In this document: positions 35,351 to 47,506 of the stretch, piece by piece
Numbering within the stretch: the first letter of the stretch is position 1
Layout: each line of letters starts with the position of its first letter
Assembly: GCA_027946365.1 (NCBI GenBank)
Contig: JAPEUQ010000002.1
Location: 992,001 to 1,056,000, forward strand
Direction: 5' to 3'
Length of the DNA: 64,000 bases
DNA from: Kalmusia sp. IMI 367209
Taxonomy: Eukaryota; Ascomycota; Dothideomycetes; Pleosporales; Didymosphaeriaceae
Program-made: the position numbers and the translations under genes
The notes under the pieces: model-generated
The model's input: only the letters and a program-made list of their open reading frames with translations
Databases searched by the model: none
Told to the model about the DNA's origin: nothing

Positions 35351-36145
35351 ATCTGACCTCTACTTTTCCATCCGTTTACGGCCACACACACGTCCCCGCC
35401 GCCTTCGGTCTCTGTTCATGCTCATCCTCTTACGACCTTAATGCCACACGACGACGGCGCACTCCGGCTCTCCTTGGTCTCCTTCGACTGTCACGGTCTT
35501 CTTACAGCGTGGTGTCTGGCGCGTATTTTGTCGCTGTTACTCTACTAGTTGCTTATAGACTACGGTGCATGCATGGTTGGCGTTTCGGTTTGGCATTTAC
35601 CATGGCCCTTGTTTGGTCTCTTTTCTGGACTTCAAATCATGCATAGGTTTGCACAATTGGCTCTTTTTCCCCTCCCCACGCGACATACTTTCCCTTTGGC
35701 ATTGTCGGGTCAGTATCTATAGTTACATGCATGCAATAGGATGTAAATTCATTTATGATCGAACCGTAGATGCTGGAGTGTACGTGAGACGCAAAGTCCA
35801 GAGACTAGTGTCGTCAAGGAAATGTTGGAACCGCTACGGCTTTTATACACAGATGAATTCAAATGGCATGCTTCACACATGAGCTGAGAGTGGTGTCATG
35901 TCAGGAGCATAAATCGACAGATTACCCAACTCAACAGGCGAAAAAGCATTTCACACTCTGCTGCGCCTCTGTGTAACAATGTGTCTCATATGTATCGCCT
36001 ATCCCTATTTACTTTACTTTGATATCGTTAAATATTGTTTTTCATGATGCCTCCTAGGACTGGCCTCTCGCACCACAGCCCCGTCCTCCAACATCTCATC
36101 CCAACCCTAGACACACCACAATCATTCCAACACACCCTACACCCT
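35351..36145. other. Convergent intergenic region
   Basis: This is 795 bp between the 3' ends of CDC34 and GPI7. No gene is supported. Confidence 0.4.
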
Positions 36146-39100
36146 TCAAAAACCATGCCTGTTCCTTACCATTTTCCCGCCCCCAAAACAACCCACCCAG
36201 CCCCAGCGTCCCTCCAAAATGAAACGCAATCCCCAAGCCATCGCATACAAATACTTGGGACTAAACACGGTCCAGATAAAAAGATGGGTCCTCAACAGCG
36301 TACAAGCCACCATGACGCTCCCCGTCGCAACGCCCACCCACAGCGTCGCAAGCCCAACATGCCTCCCCCACGAGCCGTCGACCCTGCGCTTCCTGCCCTC
36401 CTCCTCAGCGCGCGCCAGCCGCTCCAGGTGCTCGCGCTCCTTCTGCACCCAGTCCCTGCTGTCGACCTCGGCCATGGCGACGCCAGCCGCGGGCGCGTCG
36501 CAGAGGCCAGAAGCAGCGCCGACGCGGCGGTGAAGTACAGGGGCCCTGCCCAGTTGGACAGGAAGAGCAGCAGGCCGACGGCGACGACGTTGTAGCCGGC
36601 GACGCCGTTGTACGCGTTTGAGAGGTCGATGCTGGAGATTGCGTTTGAGTTTGCGAGGGCGAAGAAGGAGGTTTGGGATAGGAGGAGGGCTGTGGTCGTT
36701 ATGGATGTTGGGGAGAGGTCGAGGAGGGCTGGAGAAATTGGTTAGGTATTTGGGGGGGGAAAGGGGGAGGTGGGGGAACGGCTTACAGAGGAAGAAGAAT
36801 TGGAAGCGGAAGAGGAGGTAGAGGGGGATGTTTTGGCCTTTGGTTTGGGTGATAAGGAAGAGGGAGAGGAGGTCGAAAAGGGCTACTGCGAGGTCTGAGA
36901 TCGTGTTAGCATGGCGTTTAGGAAGTGAGTTGGAGTAGTGGTGGAGGAGGCTTACCGCCACTGCCTTCTCGCCGTCTACCTCTGCTTCTAGTCCACTCTG
37001 ATACAGTGACCCACGCTGCGCTTAGCGCTGTCCCGAGAAATACCATCCTCGCTACGTCCACTAGGCTTAGATCCTCCACCCACGCGATTAGTCCCTCGTT
37101 GATACCGTACGTAAGCTCAGGGGCATCCCTTGCTGTGAAAGCAAGCTTGAACACGAACGCCGTAGCACACAGTGGCAGCACGGCGACCAACGCCATGAAA
37201 CGATTTGCATCGATCGCCTCCGGATCTTCACTGCTGCTCCCCTTGTCGAAGACGGTTATCGAGCGCGCGACGTGCTTCGAGAGTCGGATAGCGAGGTCCA
37301 TGTACGTTGCGCCGACCAGAGCCCAGAGTATGAACGAATTGTTGCCATAGAATATCCCACTGTGCACAATATCATCGGCTCCTGCGTATTTCTGCCCGGT
37401 CTGGTTCCATCTGCGGATAACGCGGTGGAGGACAAGGAGCATGATTGCGGGATGGAAGATGAACCTGTTATGCCACTCCTTGCGCGATTCGGAGATGAAG
37501 AGGTAGAAGAACCAACCGGACGTCGCCCAGTACCAGAAGTTGTGCTCTTCTTCGACGTACGAGGAAGCGAACATGAGGACGCTGTAGAGGACGAGAATGA
37601 GTGCGTAGGACACACCTGCAGGCGTGATAGGCAGAAGCGAAGGTAGCGTAAAGAGTGTCAGAACCACAGAGAGGATTGCAAGAATGGTTCCAGTGATGAG
37701 GCGTGTGACGTCGTAGTTTGACGCCGTACTAGACATCTTCTCTTGGGCTGCATTCATAAACTGTGTTTCGTCAGTGGAGGCTCATTAGAGTTGATGCCGA
37801 AGTCATACCCAGTATATTTGATCTAACTTCAACTCTGGTGTGATGATTCTGCTTGACGATGACATGATTTCCACAACACCGTGCCATTTGCATGCCAGAT
37901 CTTGTCCATCGCTCTGACATCATCAGCTTTGTATAGATCTGTCGCGTTGGCTGACGTACTAGTGGAGGTTGACACTCCTTCTCTGCGTTCCAAGTCTCAT
38001 CCCTAAAATTCAGATTCGGATACGTTGCTTCCACAATCCTCTTCATCTGTCTCGCATTTCGCAACAGCAAGCGCATACGATCAGACGCTATTTCAATCAG
38101 TCGGGTATGAAATCTTCGATCGCACACACTTACTAGTGGGCCAGAATTGCAGGAACTCCCTGATGAAGACACCCAGGTTATTCCTTGGTACCGGGAACCC
38201 CAATAAGCCTGCAAGTGTTGGCGCGACATCGCTCTGCTCCACCATCCTGTAGAACTCAAACTCTCCTCCTCCTTCTTTCGGTTCCGTCGGACTCGTTTTC
38301 TTTGTATATTGAGTCACCCTTTTCAGCTTCGGCGACATGAACACTAACGCTGGAGATGTCTCTCCAGCGGCACTGCCACCATGGTTTCCGCCCTCATTCA
38401 TACCGTGATCTCCACAAAGAACGAAAAGCGTGTTCGATAAGTGGTCCTCATTCTCGATGGCGGAATAGATATCTTTCACAATATCGTCCATTTCCTTTTG
38501 CTTAGGGATCATGTTCGGGCTGCAAACGGTCAGCTTCTCCCTCGAAATCACAAAGACTGCCTAGAACAACCTCTTAGGACCGGCCTTGTGCCCGATATGA
38601 TCCAATCCCAGATAATGCATAATCATTGCGTTCCAGTCGCTGTTCAACAGTTCTTCAGGAACATGTCTCGTCACATTATTATCCACCTCGGTGAAGTCCT
38701 ACAATTCGAAATAATCAACTTTGATTACTCTATCTAGACTGGTGCGACAGCTACTGACCGAAACAAAGAAACTGCTCGTGCCATCCGCGCGCTCAAAGAA
38801 GTCTGGAAAGAGCTTCAACCATGTATCATCGCCGTACATAACCAGTCTCCCATTTTCTTTTGCCTTCAGCTGCGCGAGCCAGGTGTCCTGAGTTGCGAGC
38901 GTAGACGTCGTGTCTGATTCGGCAAAGTTGAGAATCACGTCGAGGAAGGAGGGGATGGAGCCAGTGGTGATGGCTTTTACTTTGGGCATAGTGATGGTCG
39001 GGGAGGCAGCATGCGCTGTAAAGGGCAGCGCTGTACCTTCGCGAATCAAACTACATCGGCTGTCAGTATTGATTCGATAACTTCTCATCGCTTCTAAAAT

Positions 39101-39396
39101 ACACAGCATAGAATGGCGTACCTCTGCACAAATTGCATTCCACTCTCCTCCCCAAAGACGAAATCACTCCTCAGTGCATCCACAACCATGAACACCAGCT
39201 TATCGAACGGCGCTTTAGGAACACTGCCTTCTTTCCACCCCATCGACTCTTCCCAGCCTAGCTCTTCATATTCCGCGAGCCCTGGCATAAACGGTTTATA
39301 CGGAAAGAAGCCCGTCGCGAAGATCAAAATAGCTACGGGGATGAGCAGGTTCGCGAGCGTGAGAAGGAGCGTTCGGGAGCGCCATGATGGCGGCAA
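36146..39396 (-). CDS. GPI7: GPI ethanolamine phosphate transferase 2 (GPI7/LAS21), with frame conflicts at both ends
   Basis: This enzyme adds ethanolamine phosphate to the second mannose of the GPI anchor in the ER. I resolve nine exons: 39122-39396, 38759-39050, 38571-38698, 38134-38519, 37960-38087, 37809-37913, 36956-37760, 36787-36894 and 36146-36728. The alkaline-phosphatase-like lumenal domain has FMVVDALRSDFVF, TGSIPSFLDV, LGLDHIGH and LCGDHGMNEGGNHGG, followed by many membrane helices and RTHLFIWTVFSPKYLYAMAW. Problems: the anchor helix (LLLTLANLLIPVAILIF) has no in-frame ATG, only TTG codons after a stop. Near 36500 the frame also slips by one base between LLLASA and EVDSRDWVQKEREHLERL. 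Either the assembly has indels or the gene is degrading. Confidence 0.88.
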
Positions 39397-39899
39397 AGGT
39401 GCGGAACCAGATCAGGGAAATCTGTTATATTAGTCTGTGAAGGCTGGGACAGCAATTGATCATGGCATTGTGAGCGTGTACGATTTTGAGACGGAGACAG
39501 GCAGTCCTCAACTTTCCCACACGTCGCGTTCAGGGTCTGGCGCTAGTGCTTGATGGAGTCTAGCTCATCGCGTGCCAGGAGCCAATGACATCACTATATG
39601 GCACCTCACCCCCAGCTTACGCCTTGAAGAAACGTCCTTTTTCCCGCCAGCTTTCTTTATGTTTTGCGCACCTTTGAGATCTCATCGTCCTTTATCAAGC
39701 TTCCCTGTGGAACTGCTACCATTCCACTATTCTGGACCTAAAAGCATTGGTATACGCTCATTCAGAGTTCCTACCCCGAGGATCTCAAAAAGACTTGCAG
39801 AAACAGCTTGGCGCATATCTACAGCAGGAATCTGTTGTTAGGCACAGGAAACACGGCCGAAGAACAAGAGATATTGGATCAACTATACACAACAACACG
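39397..39899. promoter_or_regulatory. Divergent promoter region between GPI7 and FUN14
   Basis: This is 503 bp between the two 5' ends. Nothing specific is recognised. Confidence 0.4.
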
Positions 39900-40538
39900 A
39901 TGGCTTTCGTGCTACCTGGCCTCCGCCGCGGCCTCCTTCTTACCACCCCGCTCATCCTCTCAACGCCACTTTTGATTCACCAATTCAAACGACCCGTTTT
40001 ATGCGACAGTCCTGACCCACTGTCGAAAATCACCTCTGACCTTCGAGGCCAGTACGTGGACGAGGCTCGAACACCAATCATCAAGACCTCCGGCGCCCCG
40101 AACCCTCGAGCAATCCGACAAATCAGTCTCGGCAGTATTCTGGGCGTGATTGCAGGCCTGGGCATCAGTGTGTTCAGCAAACCATTAGCGATCCTCATAG
40201 GACTAGGTATCGTGTGCGTACAGGTACGTATATCAGCCGTGAACGTCGTGAATGTCTTTCTATGCTATGCTAAAGTGGATATCTCGGAAGCATGCTGAGC
40301 TATGCACGACCCCACCACCATCTATGCAGATCTATACGTATCGTTTGATGAAGGAGTGAAGAAACAAAGAAGCTGACTAGCGTAGTTCCTCGAAAATCGA
40401 GGTATCCACCTCATTCCATATTCGTTCTTGCAGCGACGCTTCAAGGAGACAAACGTGCGGTCGTTGGTACAAGATAATGTTGCGTTCAAGCTTTCGTTCG
40501 GTGCAACATTCGCGCTAGCAGCGTTTGCGGAGTTCTAA
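39900..40538 (+). CDS. FUN14: FUN14-family mitochondrial outer-membrane protein
   Basis: Exons are 39900-40223 and 40386-40538; 158 aa. The N-terminus MAFVLPGLRRGLLLTTPLIL could target mitochondria. Then comes the FUN14 core with small-residue-rich membrane helices (QISLGSILGVIAGLGISVFSKPLAILIGLG), a soluble loop, and a final helix ending KLSFGATFALAAFAEF. Mammalian FUNDC1 is a mitophagy receptor; the LIR motif it uses is not evident here, so a mitophagy role cannot be claimed. The 162 bp intron is long for this window. Confidence 0.85.
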
Positions 40539-40583
40539 GACAATGACAGAATTGAATTCTTGGTGGGACGCTTTGCGATTGTA

Positions 40584-43500
40584 CTAGTAGTTGAAGCGAT
40601 GGCCTGGGTGTGTCACACGTAGGGGGAACCGCGTTCGTAGCTGCCTACAGCTCTGCCAAAATGCCTTGACCGCCTCTTTGAATGCAGTAGAATTCTTCGC
40701 ATTCCTGTAAATAGTTAGCTTGTTATCAGAGCGCCCAGGATCGAGAACATACCTCATCAGGCTTTCAGTAAATTTTCGGACCAAGTCTTGCACCCCTTCT
40801 TCGACTGGCGCTCGCTGTAGAAGTGTTTGCTTTGATAAAGCGAAACTGATGTATGACTTTGAGTGACGATCATTTTGGATGAGCTTCCGAAGTGGGATGA
40901 TGATGTGTTCCAAGCTAGAGGAATCGACTTCACCGCATATATTCGATATCAAGGCGGTCGTCACTGACTGGCCAAAATGATCGACGATCTCCTGGCACAT
41001 GGCTTGGTCTGAACTACCAGTGCTAGCAATCTTTTCGATGATGTCCCTCCAGAGAGAAGCTGCTGCCCGTTTCGGCAATACATCTGGATATTCGAGGCAG
41101 TCCACGGAGAAGTCGAAAGTGCCTTTCAGAACGCTCGGATGCTCATTCTTCAAGATCGAGGCATTTTGCTTTATGAAGCTTTGTACGAGTTCGATGCATC
41201 CAACAGATATCTCAGGGTCGGTTCTTGGTTGTTTTAGTGCTTGCATGATGCCCAAGTCGTAATGAAGAAGCCGTTGCGCTTGCGACTCGAATTCCCGAGA
41301 TCCCTTATGGCAAGATACCCAACAACATGCAGTTTCCAATACATAAGTCAATCGAGGAGTCTGCGGGGTCGTTATCATAAAGTAGTCGACCGCGGCAGCT
41401 GGAGGTAACACAAATGCACCAGGCCCCATCTCCTTGAAGCCTGCACGCAAAACGTTACAGGCTGATTCGATAACCTCATCGTTTGTATTGAATAGCTGAG
41501 TTAGATAGGTGATGATGCTGATGACTTGTGTCTGGATATCTTTTCCGGGGCCTTGAGTCCAAAAGTTTGATTGGTTGTCTACTGGGTCTAGATCCACGAC
41601 GTCTTCATCCGAGGCCTGGAGTGCTCGTCCTATGCAAGAGAGACATTTCAGGGATGTTAGTGCAAGCACTAGTCCTTGCTCTGGATCGTTACCATTCTTA
41701 GTGAGGTTTACAGCTTGCGTCGCATCGTGCGCAACATATTGAAGGAGGTGTTGTAATCCAGCCAGCTGTTTTCCTTCAGGTCCTTCGGCTTGGACGATTG
41801 CCGCGATGCCTTCTAGTACTTTGCTTTTTGTTGCCTCTTCCGCTGTGGGGTAAGTGAGGAATTCATCGTACATCTGAAAGAACGAAGGTAGCTCGCTAGT
41901 CAATGTCTTTCTGCATTCCGAGCATAGAGATGCAAATGACTTAGCAGCACCCTGCGCCAGAGATGGCTGGGCCAAAGCGTTGAGCAGGAATGGTAAGACT
42001 TGAGGGAGAAAATGCGGGTTGCGCATGAAAAAGTGGTTGAAGGCTGCTACAAAGTCCACTGCAGTTCGCCGTGTTACAGCAGGGATATCGGCATTCTCGG
42101 AAATCGCGGAGAAGAGAGGACGCTCAAAAAGTCGACTGAGCTTATCATCGACAGCAGTCAACGCGTCTGCAAGGGAAATTAGGCAGAAAAGCCCCGCTTC
42201 TAGCTCCAGCCACTCCTTCGCCTCAAGAGCTTGTACAACGAAGTCGATGAATTGTTCGACCAAACTGTCCCGCAACAATTCGAAAGCTTCCATTGTGATA
42301 TCTCGAAAGTCCATACGGAACACTTTGAAGGTCTTTTTGACATCCGAGTCCCACGATCTGGTTACATCCACCGATGGATAGATGATTTTTCGCAGTAACT
42401 CCGCGATTACTTGGAAAACGTGGCTCTTCGCTGGCAGGACCCAAGCAGGGTGCTCTCCTTCCAGATAGACGAAGGACTCCTCGGCTACCGTTGTTACATA
42501 GGTACTCCAGAACTCGAGCGCGAGTAATGCTACCTCATCCTCAACACCAGCTGGATCCGGATATTTGAGCAACTCGTGTAGGAAGGCTGAAAATCCATCA
42601 GTATATAGATGTACATTACATTTTGACGCCAGACCTACACAATACTTGTTGATGGTGGGCATTGTCGGGCTCTTGATAGAGCTTCTTCGTTTCAACTAGC
42701 TGTGTGCCATAGGCGACGATTATTCGTGCCAATGCGACGGTTTCGGCATCGAGGGTTTTGAGAATTTCCAGACCCCATTGGCTCGTTATTGCTGACCAGA
42801 GTATATGCAGATGATTTTCCTCGAAAAACTTTGGATAGCCCTCGAGCACGTCAGCAATAAAACCCATGGCATCGTCCACGTGATATTCAAGGCAGGACAT
42901 GGCCAGCTCGCAAGTTGATCGTAGGTACTGTAGCTTCTCAGGGACTGCTTTGAACTCAGACTGCGCATAGAAAATCCAGCTCTGTGCCAATTAGTAGGTT
43001 TTTACGCCACTCTTGGAAGATACTTACAAGGAAGCATTTGAGTGATGCAGCACAGAGTTTGTCCCCAACCTGCAGTAGTCGTTCGTGATTGGGATCATTC
43101 GGCGGTGTTGACAGGTATTTGATACCGCGGCCAAATGACATTTGCAATAGGACTTCGACGCTCTCAACATTTCGAACCATACGTTCGTGCGGCTTTCGGC
43201 TGTTCATTTTAGCGATTCCTCCATAACCCTCGTTCGAATGCACTTACTCAGGATTATTAGATAATTTCTTTGTCTCATCGGCGAGATCCATTGTAAACTC
43301 TAGTACAGTTAAGAGTTGTCCATCGGGTAGTTGGGGAACAACATCCCAAGTAGGAGGGTGTTTCTCGAGGGCATCATCTAGAATCGGTTGCTGTAGTGCG
43401 AATGACAGTATTAGACTCCGGAGGCATTCCGACCACGACGAGATTGGCTTGGTGAAGTATTGAGCAAGCGTCGAGCACAATTTGCGTGTTACTACAGATG

Positions 43501-43908
43501 AACTTGGATGCGTGATTAGGCGGTGCTAGTAAATATTAGCAAGTAGTTGAAAACATGCGGCGGAGTCGTACAATAAGTTTAGAGAGCAACTGCTCGGATT
43601 CCTGTTCGCTCAGCCCTGCGCTGTTCGAGGTCAGCTGGGCAGCAAAGCCGTACGAGGTGCAGGGTCCCTTACGAGTCGGCATTGACTTTTATAGTAAGAG
43701 TGAGTGCACCGAAGAATTGCACAGTCTCATCGCTGCTACTCAGAAGTGCGTCGCCGATCTCCCAGCCCTGTGGAGACCTCTGCAATACTGACAACGTTGC
43801 CTCGGTCTTGCGAAGCTTTGTTGCACTACCAGGATTATACAGTGTCTTGACCAGCTGTTCAATGTCTGGCAGCGCCAATGGGGGCGCTTGCGCTTGGAGC
43901 GCTGCCAT
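40584..43908 (-). CDS. Karyopherin-beta, importin-13/Kap122 type
   Basis: Seven exons: 43673-43908, 43572-43608, 43248-43525, 43028-43199, 42639-42981, 40753-42586 and 40584-40704; 1006 aa in continuous frame. The first 80 residues hold the Ran-binding repeat region with SVLQRSPQGWEIGDALL and VQFFGALTLTIKVN. HEAT-like helical repeats continue to the C-terminus (for example LLRDSLVEQFIDFVVQALE, VLPFLLNALAQPSLAQGAAKSFASLC). Repeat order and VFRMDFRDITMEAFELL match importin-13/Kap122 rather than Mtr10. It carries protein cargo through nuclear pores; cargo is not predictable. The last 48 bp intron is in frame, so a reading through it would also be open. The 5' UTR side is a CCA/ACC-rich trinucleotide tract (43913-43968). 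Confidence 0.88.
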
Positions 43909-44565
43909 GGTGGTAGTAATAGGTGGACTTGGTGGTGGTTGTAGTGATGGTGGTGGTGGTTCTTAGCTGCGAGAAATCAGCAATCGGGCCGCGAGATGGT
44001 TCTCTGTTTACTTTCCATCCAGTATCTTGGATGGATTTAGCAATGCAGAAACATCGACTTCCAAGTTGACGCATGTGCACCCCGGGATAGAATTTGTTTG
44101 TTGGTGCAAGGTGGTATGACTCGGTAATTGCAGGTGGGCAGGCATCGTCCACGATCACATACCTCTCAACGAAATGCGTACCTTTTCCCCAAAGGAACTC
44201 GCTATGATATTCGCTGCTCTTGGAAGCTATTGCACGCTCTTCTAGCGGACTGAAAAATATAGTAAGGATCTGCCTCAGTTCGTCCGCTGCTCTGGCGGCA
44301 GGATGCATCTATCAACCGCGGTGCACCGGGAGACTGGGAGACGATTGGAAAAGGCGTGCCAGCATCGTCACAGGGGCCAGGATTTGAATCCGTTAGCAAG
44401 AGGCGGAGCTGCGAAGGATTTGGTGGCCTTCGCAGAGCAGTGCTGGTGGGATAGCTTGGCGAGGATGTAAACGCTAGGCTGCCTAGGCAGGCGCGACCAC
44501 TCAAGCGCTGTCGCGGGGCAAGCGCATGCAGCTCGATACGGAGGACCCGCTGTGGAAAGCCATTC
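43909..44565. promoter_or_regulatory. Divergent promoter region between the importin and aminopeptidase P genes
   Basis: This 657 bp stretch has a GGT/GGTGGT-rich microsatellite next to the importin start. A GGATTTGAATCC stretch near 44390 is B-box-like but no tRNA folds around it. Confidence 0.45.
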
Positions 44566-46735
44566 ATGCTGCTCTCGCGCTTCTTTCTGCGCACGCACGC
44601 GACGCCCGCAGCCTATGTAGCCGCCAGTCTGCCCTTTCGCCCTCAAAGAACCTTTCACGCCTCCGCCATCCTTCGTCTACTCGAAATGGAAAAGGTCAAC
44701 ACCACCGAGCGGCTCGCCGAGCTCCGCAAGCTCATGAAGGAGCATCAGATAGATGTCTACAGTACAGTGACCACTCCCGGTACACTCATCGCCTCTCTAA
44801 CCATCCGACAGTGGTACCTTCTGAGGACAGCCACCAGAGCGAGTACATTGCGCCCTGTGATGCACGCCGCGGTCTGCTACCCCTCGCCCTCGCCCCCTCC
44901 CGCACCTACTGAGACAGACCAGCATTCATAAGCGGCTTCTCAGGCTCAGCCGGCTATGCCGTCATTACGCACGAGAAAGCCGCTCTTTCGACCGACGGCC
45001 GCTACTTCAATCAAGCCGAGAAGCAGCTCGACAGCAATTGGGAACTGCTCAAACAGGGAATCCAAGATGTTCCTACAATCCAGGAGTGGACTACTGAACA
45101 AGTCGCTGGAGGCAAGGTCGTCGGCGTCGACCCAACCGTGGTGACGGCGGCAGATGCACGTAAACTAGCGGACAAGATCAAGAAAAAAGGTGGTGACTAT
45201 AAAGCCGTGAGCGAGAATCTAGTCGACTTGGTATGGGGCAAAGAGAGGCCCTCACGTCCGAGCGAGAAAGTTATTGTGCACCCGCTGGAGTACTCGGGCA
45301 AGAGCTTCGACGACAAAATTGCAGATATCAGAAAGGAGCTGGAGAAGAAGAAAAGTCTGGGGTTCATCGCATCCATGCTGGACGAGATAGCATGGTTGTA
45401 CAACTTGCGTGGCAGCGAGTATGTTGACCTCACTGAGACGAGTCTCTCAGCTAACAAGTTTCAGTATCCCTTATAATCCTGTCTTCTTCTCGTACGCCGT
45501 AGTCACGCCAACGCAAGCTACATTGTACGTCGATGACAGCAAGTTAACGCCGGAAGTCAAAGAGCATCTAGGAGACAAAGTGACGATAAAGCCATACGAT
45601 GCCATCTTCAATGATGTTGCGGCTCTCAGTGCTGAGGCGTTCGAGACGAACGGCGAGACGACCGAGAAAAAGAAGTTCCTGACATCGAACCGAGCGTCAT
45701 GGGCTTTGAACAAGGCTCTTGGCGGCGAGGAGCGTGTGGATGAGGTCCGTAGCCCTATCGGAGACGCGAAGGCGGTGAAGAATGAGGTCGAGCTCGAGGG
45801 CATGCGGAAATGTCATATTCGCGACGGCGCTGCATTGACGGAATATTTTGCTTGGCTGGAAGACCAGCTAATCACCAAGAGCGCCACGCTTGACGAAGTA
45901 GACGCAGCCGACAAACTCGAGTCTATTCGCGCGAAGCATGAACTCTTCATGGGCTTGTCATTCGACACGATATCGTCTACTGGAGCGAACGCAGCTGTCA
46001 TTCATTACAAGGTAGGTGCCAGCTTTCAGGAGCACTCTGAATCACAGATAGCTACTAACTCGTTATCAGCCAGAAAAAGGCATATGTTCTGTAATCGATC
46101 CCAAGGCCATATACCTTTGTGACTCTGGCGGCCAATATCAGGATGGCACAACGGATACCACACGAACGCTCCATTTCGGCGAGCCTACGGAAATCGAGAA
46201 GACCGCATATACGCTCGTGTTGAAGGGCAATATTGCGCTTGAGCGTATAAAATTCCCCAAGGGAACAACTGGTTTTGCCCTCGACGCTCTAGCTAGACAG
46301 TTTCTGTGGGCTGAAGGTCTTGACTATCGGCACGGTACAGGTCATGGTGTCGGCTCGTTTCTCAACGTCCACGAAGGTCCAATTGGCATCGGTACCCGCG
46401 TTCAATACTCTGAAGTCTCTCTGGCCGTAGGCAACGTCGTATCGGACGAACCTGGCTATTACGAGGACGGCAAGTTCGGCATTCGCATTGAAAACATGGT
46501 CATGGTCAAGGAGGTGGAAACGAAACACAAATTCGGCGACAAGCCCTATCTTGGTTTTGAGCGGGTTACTATGACCCCGCATTGCAGGAAACTTGTCGAC
46601 CTCACTTTGTTGACCGATGATGAGAAGAGTTTTCTCAACGAGTATCATCAGGAGGTATTCGACAAGACCAGCGGGTTCTTCGAGAACGACCCCTTGACAC
46701 TGGCTTGGCTAAAGCGTGAGACCGCGCCCTACTGA
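44566..46735 (+). CDS. ampp: Xaa-Pro aminopeptidase P
   Basis: This M24 metallopeptidase removes the N-terminal residue before proline. Exons are 44566-44761, 44812-44871, 44923-45418, 45465-46011 and 46070-46735; 654 aa. It has the three-domain AMPP layout, with metal ligands visible in the C-terminal pita-bread domain: two Asp in [16 protein letters not shown], His in [16 protein letters not shown], and Glu in SDEPGYYED and GIRIENM. The first ATG gives about 40 extra residues ([20 protein letters not shown]...) that look like a mitochondrial presequence. The in-frame ATG at 44686 ([10 protein letters not shown]) gives 614 aa, the usual fungal length. Alternative initiation could give two locations. 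Confidence 0.95.
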
Positions 46736-47506
46736 TCATAGTAGATCACCACTGCGCCCTCAGCACTTCTACATAGCGTTTGCGGCGTCTATTCTTGCTT
46801 TTCGATTGCTCCTGCCATAGGTAGGCATTGCTCTAGCATTGGCACTCGGCATCCTACGGCTCAGCATGCATCATAATCGGCGTTGTGCTCTCTCCGACTT
46901 CGCGACTAGTAAATATTCAAACATCTATGATACCCTGTAGTCAGGTATTCGAATCATACCAATATCTTGATCGGGCTAACACAGTCATATCGCTGCAGGG
47001 CCCACTCCGCTCCCGCCTGTTCACGTAGATCGATGCGCAATTCTGTTGATCCTATCAACTCTATCGATGATCAGCTGAGACCGCCATGCAAGCAGTAAAA
47101 CAATTATTGGACTCATAATTGCAAGGAAGAGTCCAACATCTCGCAAAGTAGTGCCTTTTCCCTAATGCGGGTTTCGGAGGGGTAATCGGAGAGGCTGGCT
47201 ACTCGCGGAGTTTTTTGGTGTGGGGTTGCTGCCCCGCGCCGTTGGCTGCCGGCTTCACGGTCTCGCCTCCGCGTGCCCAGGTAGACTATGCAAGTGCATC
47301 TTTTTTTCGCAGGTGGTCCTGAGCTGACTATACACCTTTTTGACTCACATTCCTTTGCTGGGTCTCTGCTTCTCTGTATATCTTCTGCATAGACTTTGCC
47401 TCCCTCTTCCTCTCCCTCCCTCTCTCTCATCCTCATCTTACCCCCGCCTTCCTCGCTAAATATTAACAACCCGTCTAAGAGTCCGAGAATCAATTGAAAC
47501 AACACA
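46736..47506. promoter_or_regulatory. Upstream region of the vitamin B6 gene
   Basis: This 771 bp stretch has a strong CT-rich tract at about 47397-47455 just upstream of the start, typical of highly expressed fungal promoters. No gene is supported. Confidence 0.45.

Noticed and set aside
36440..36535. A 68 bp intron (donor GTCGGC) that would repair the GPI7 C-terminal frame
   Set aside because: It would delete part of a membrane helix and uses a poor donor, so a one-base indel is preferred.
44380..44400. tRNA-like B box (GGATTTGAATCC)
   Set aside because: The T stem does not pair and no acceptor stem is found at the right distance.
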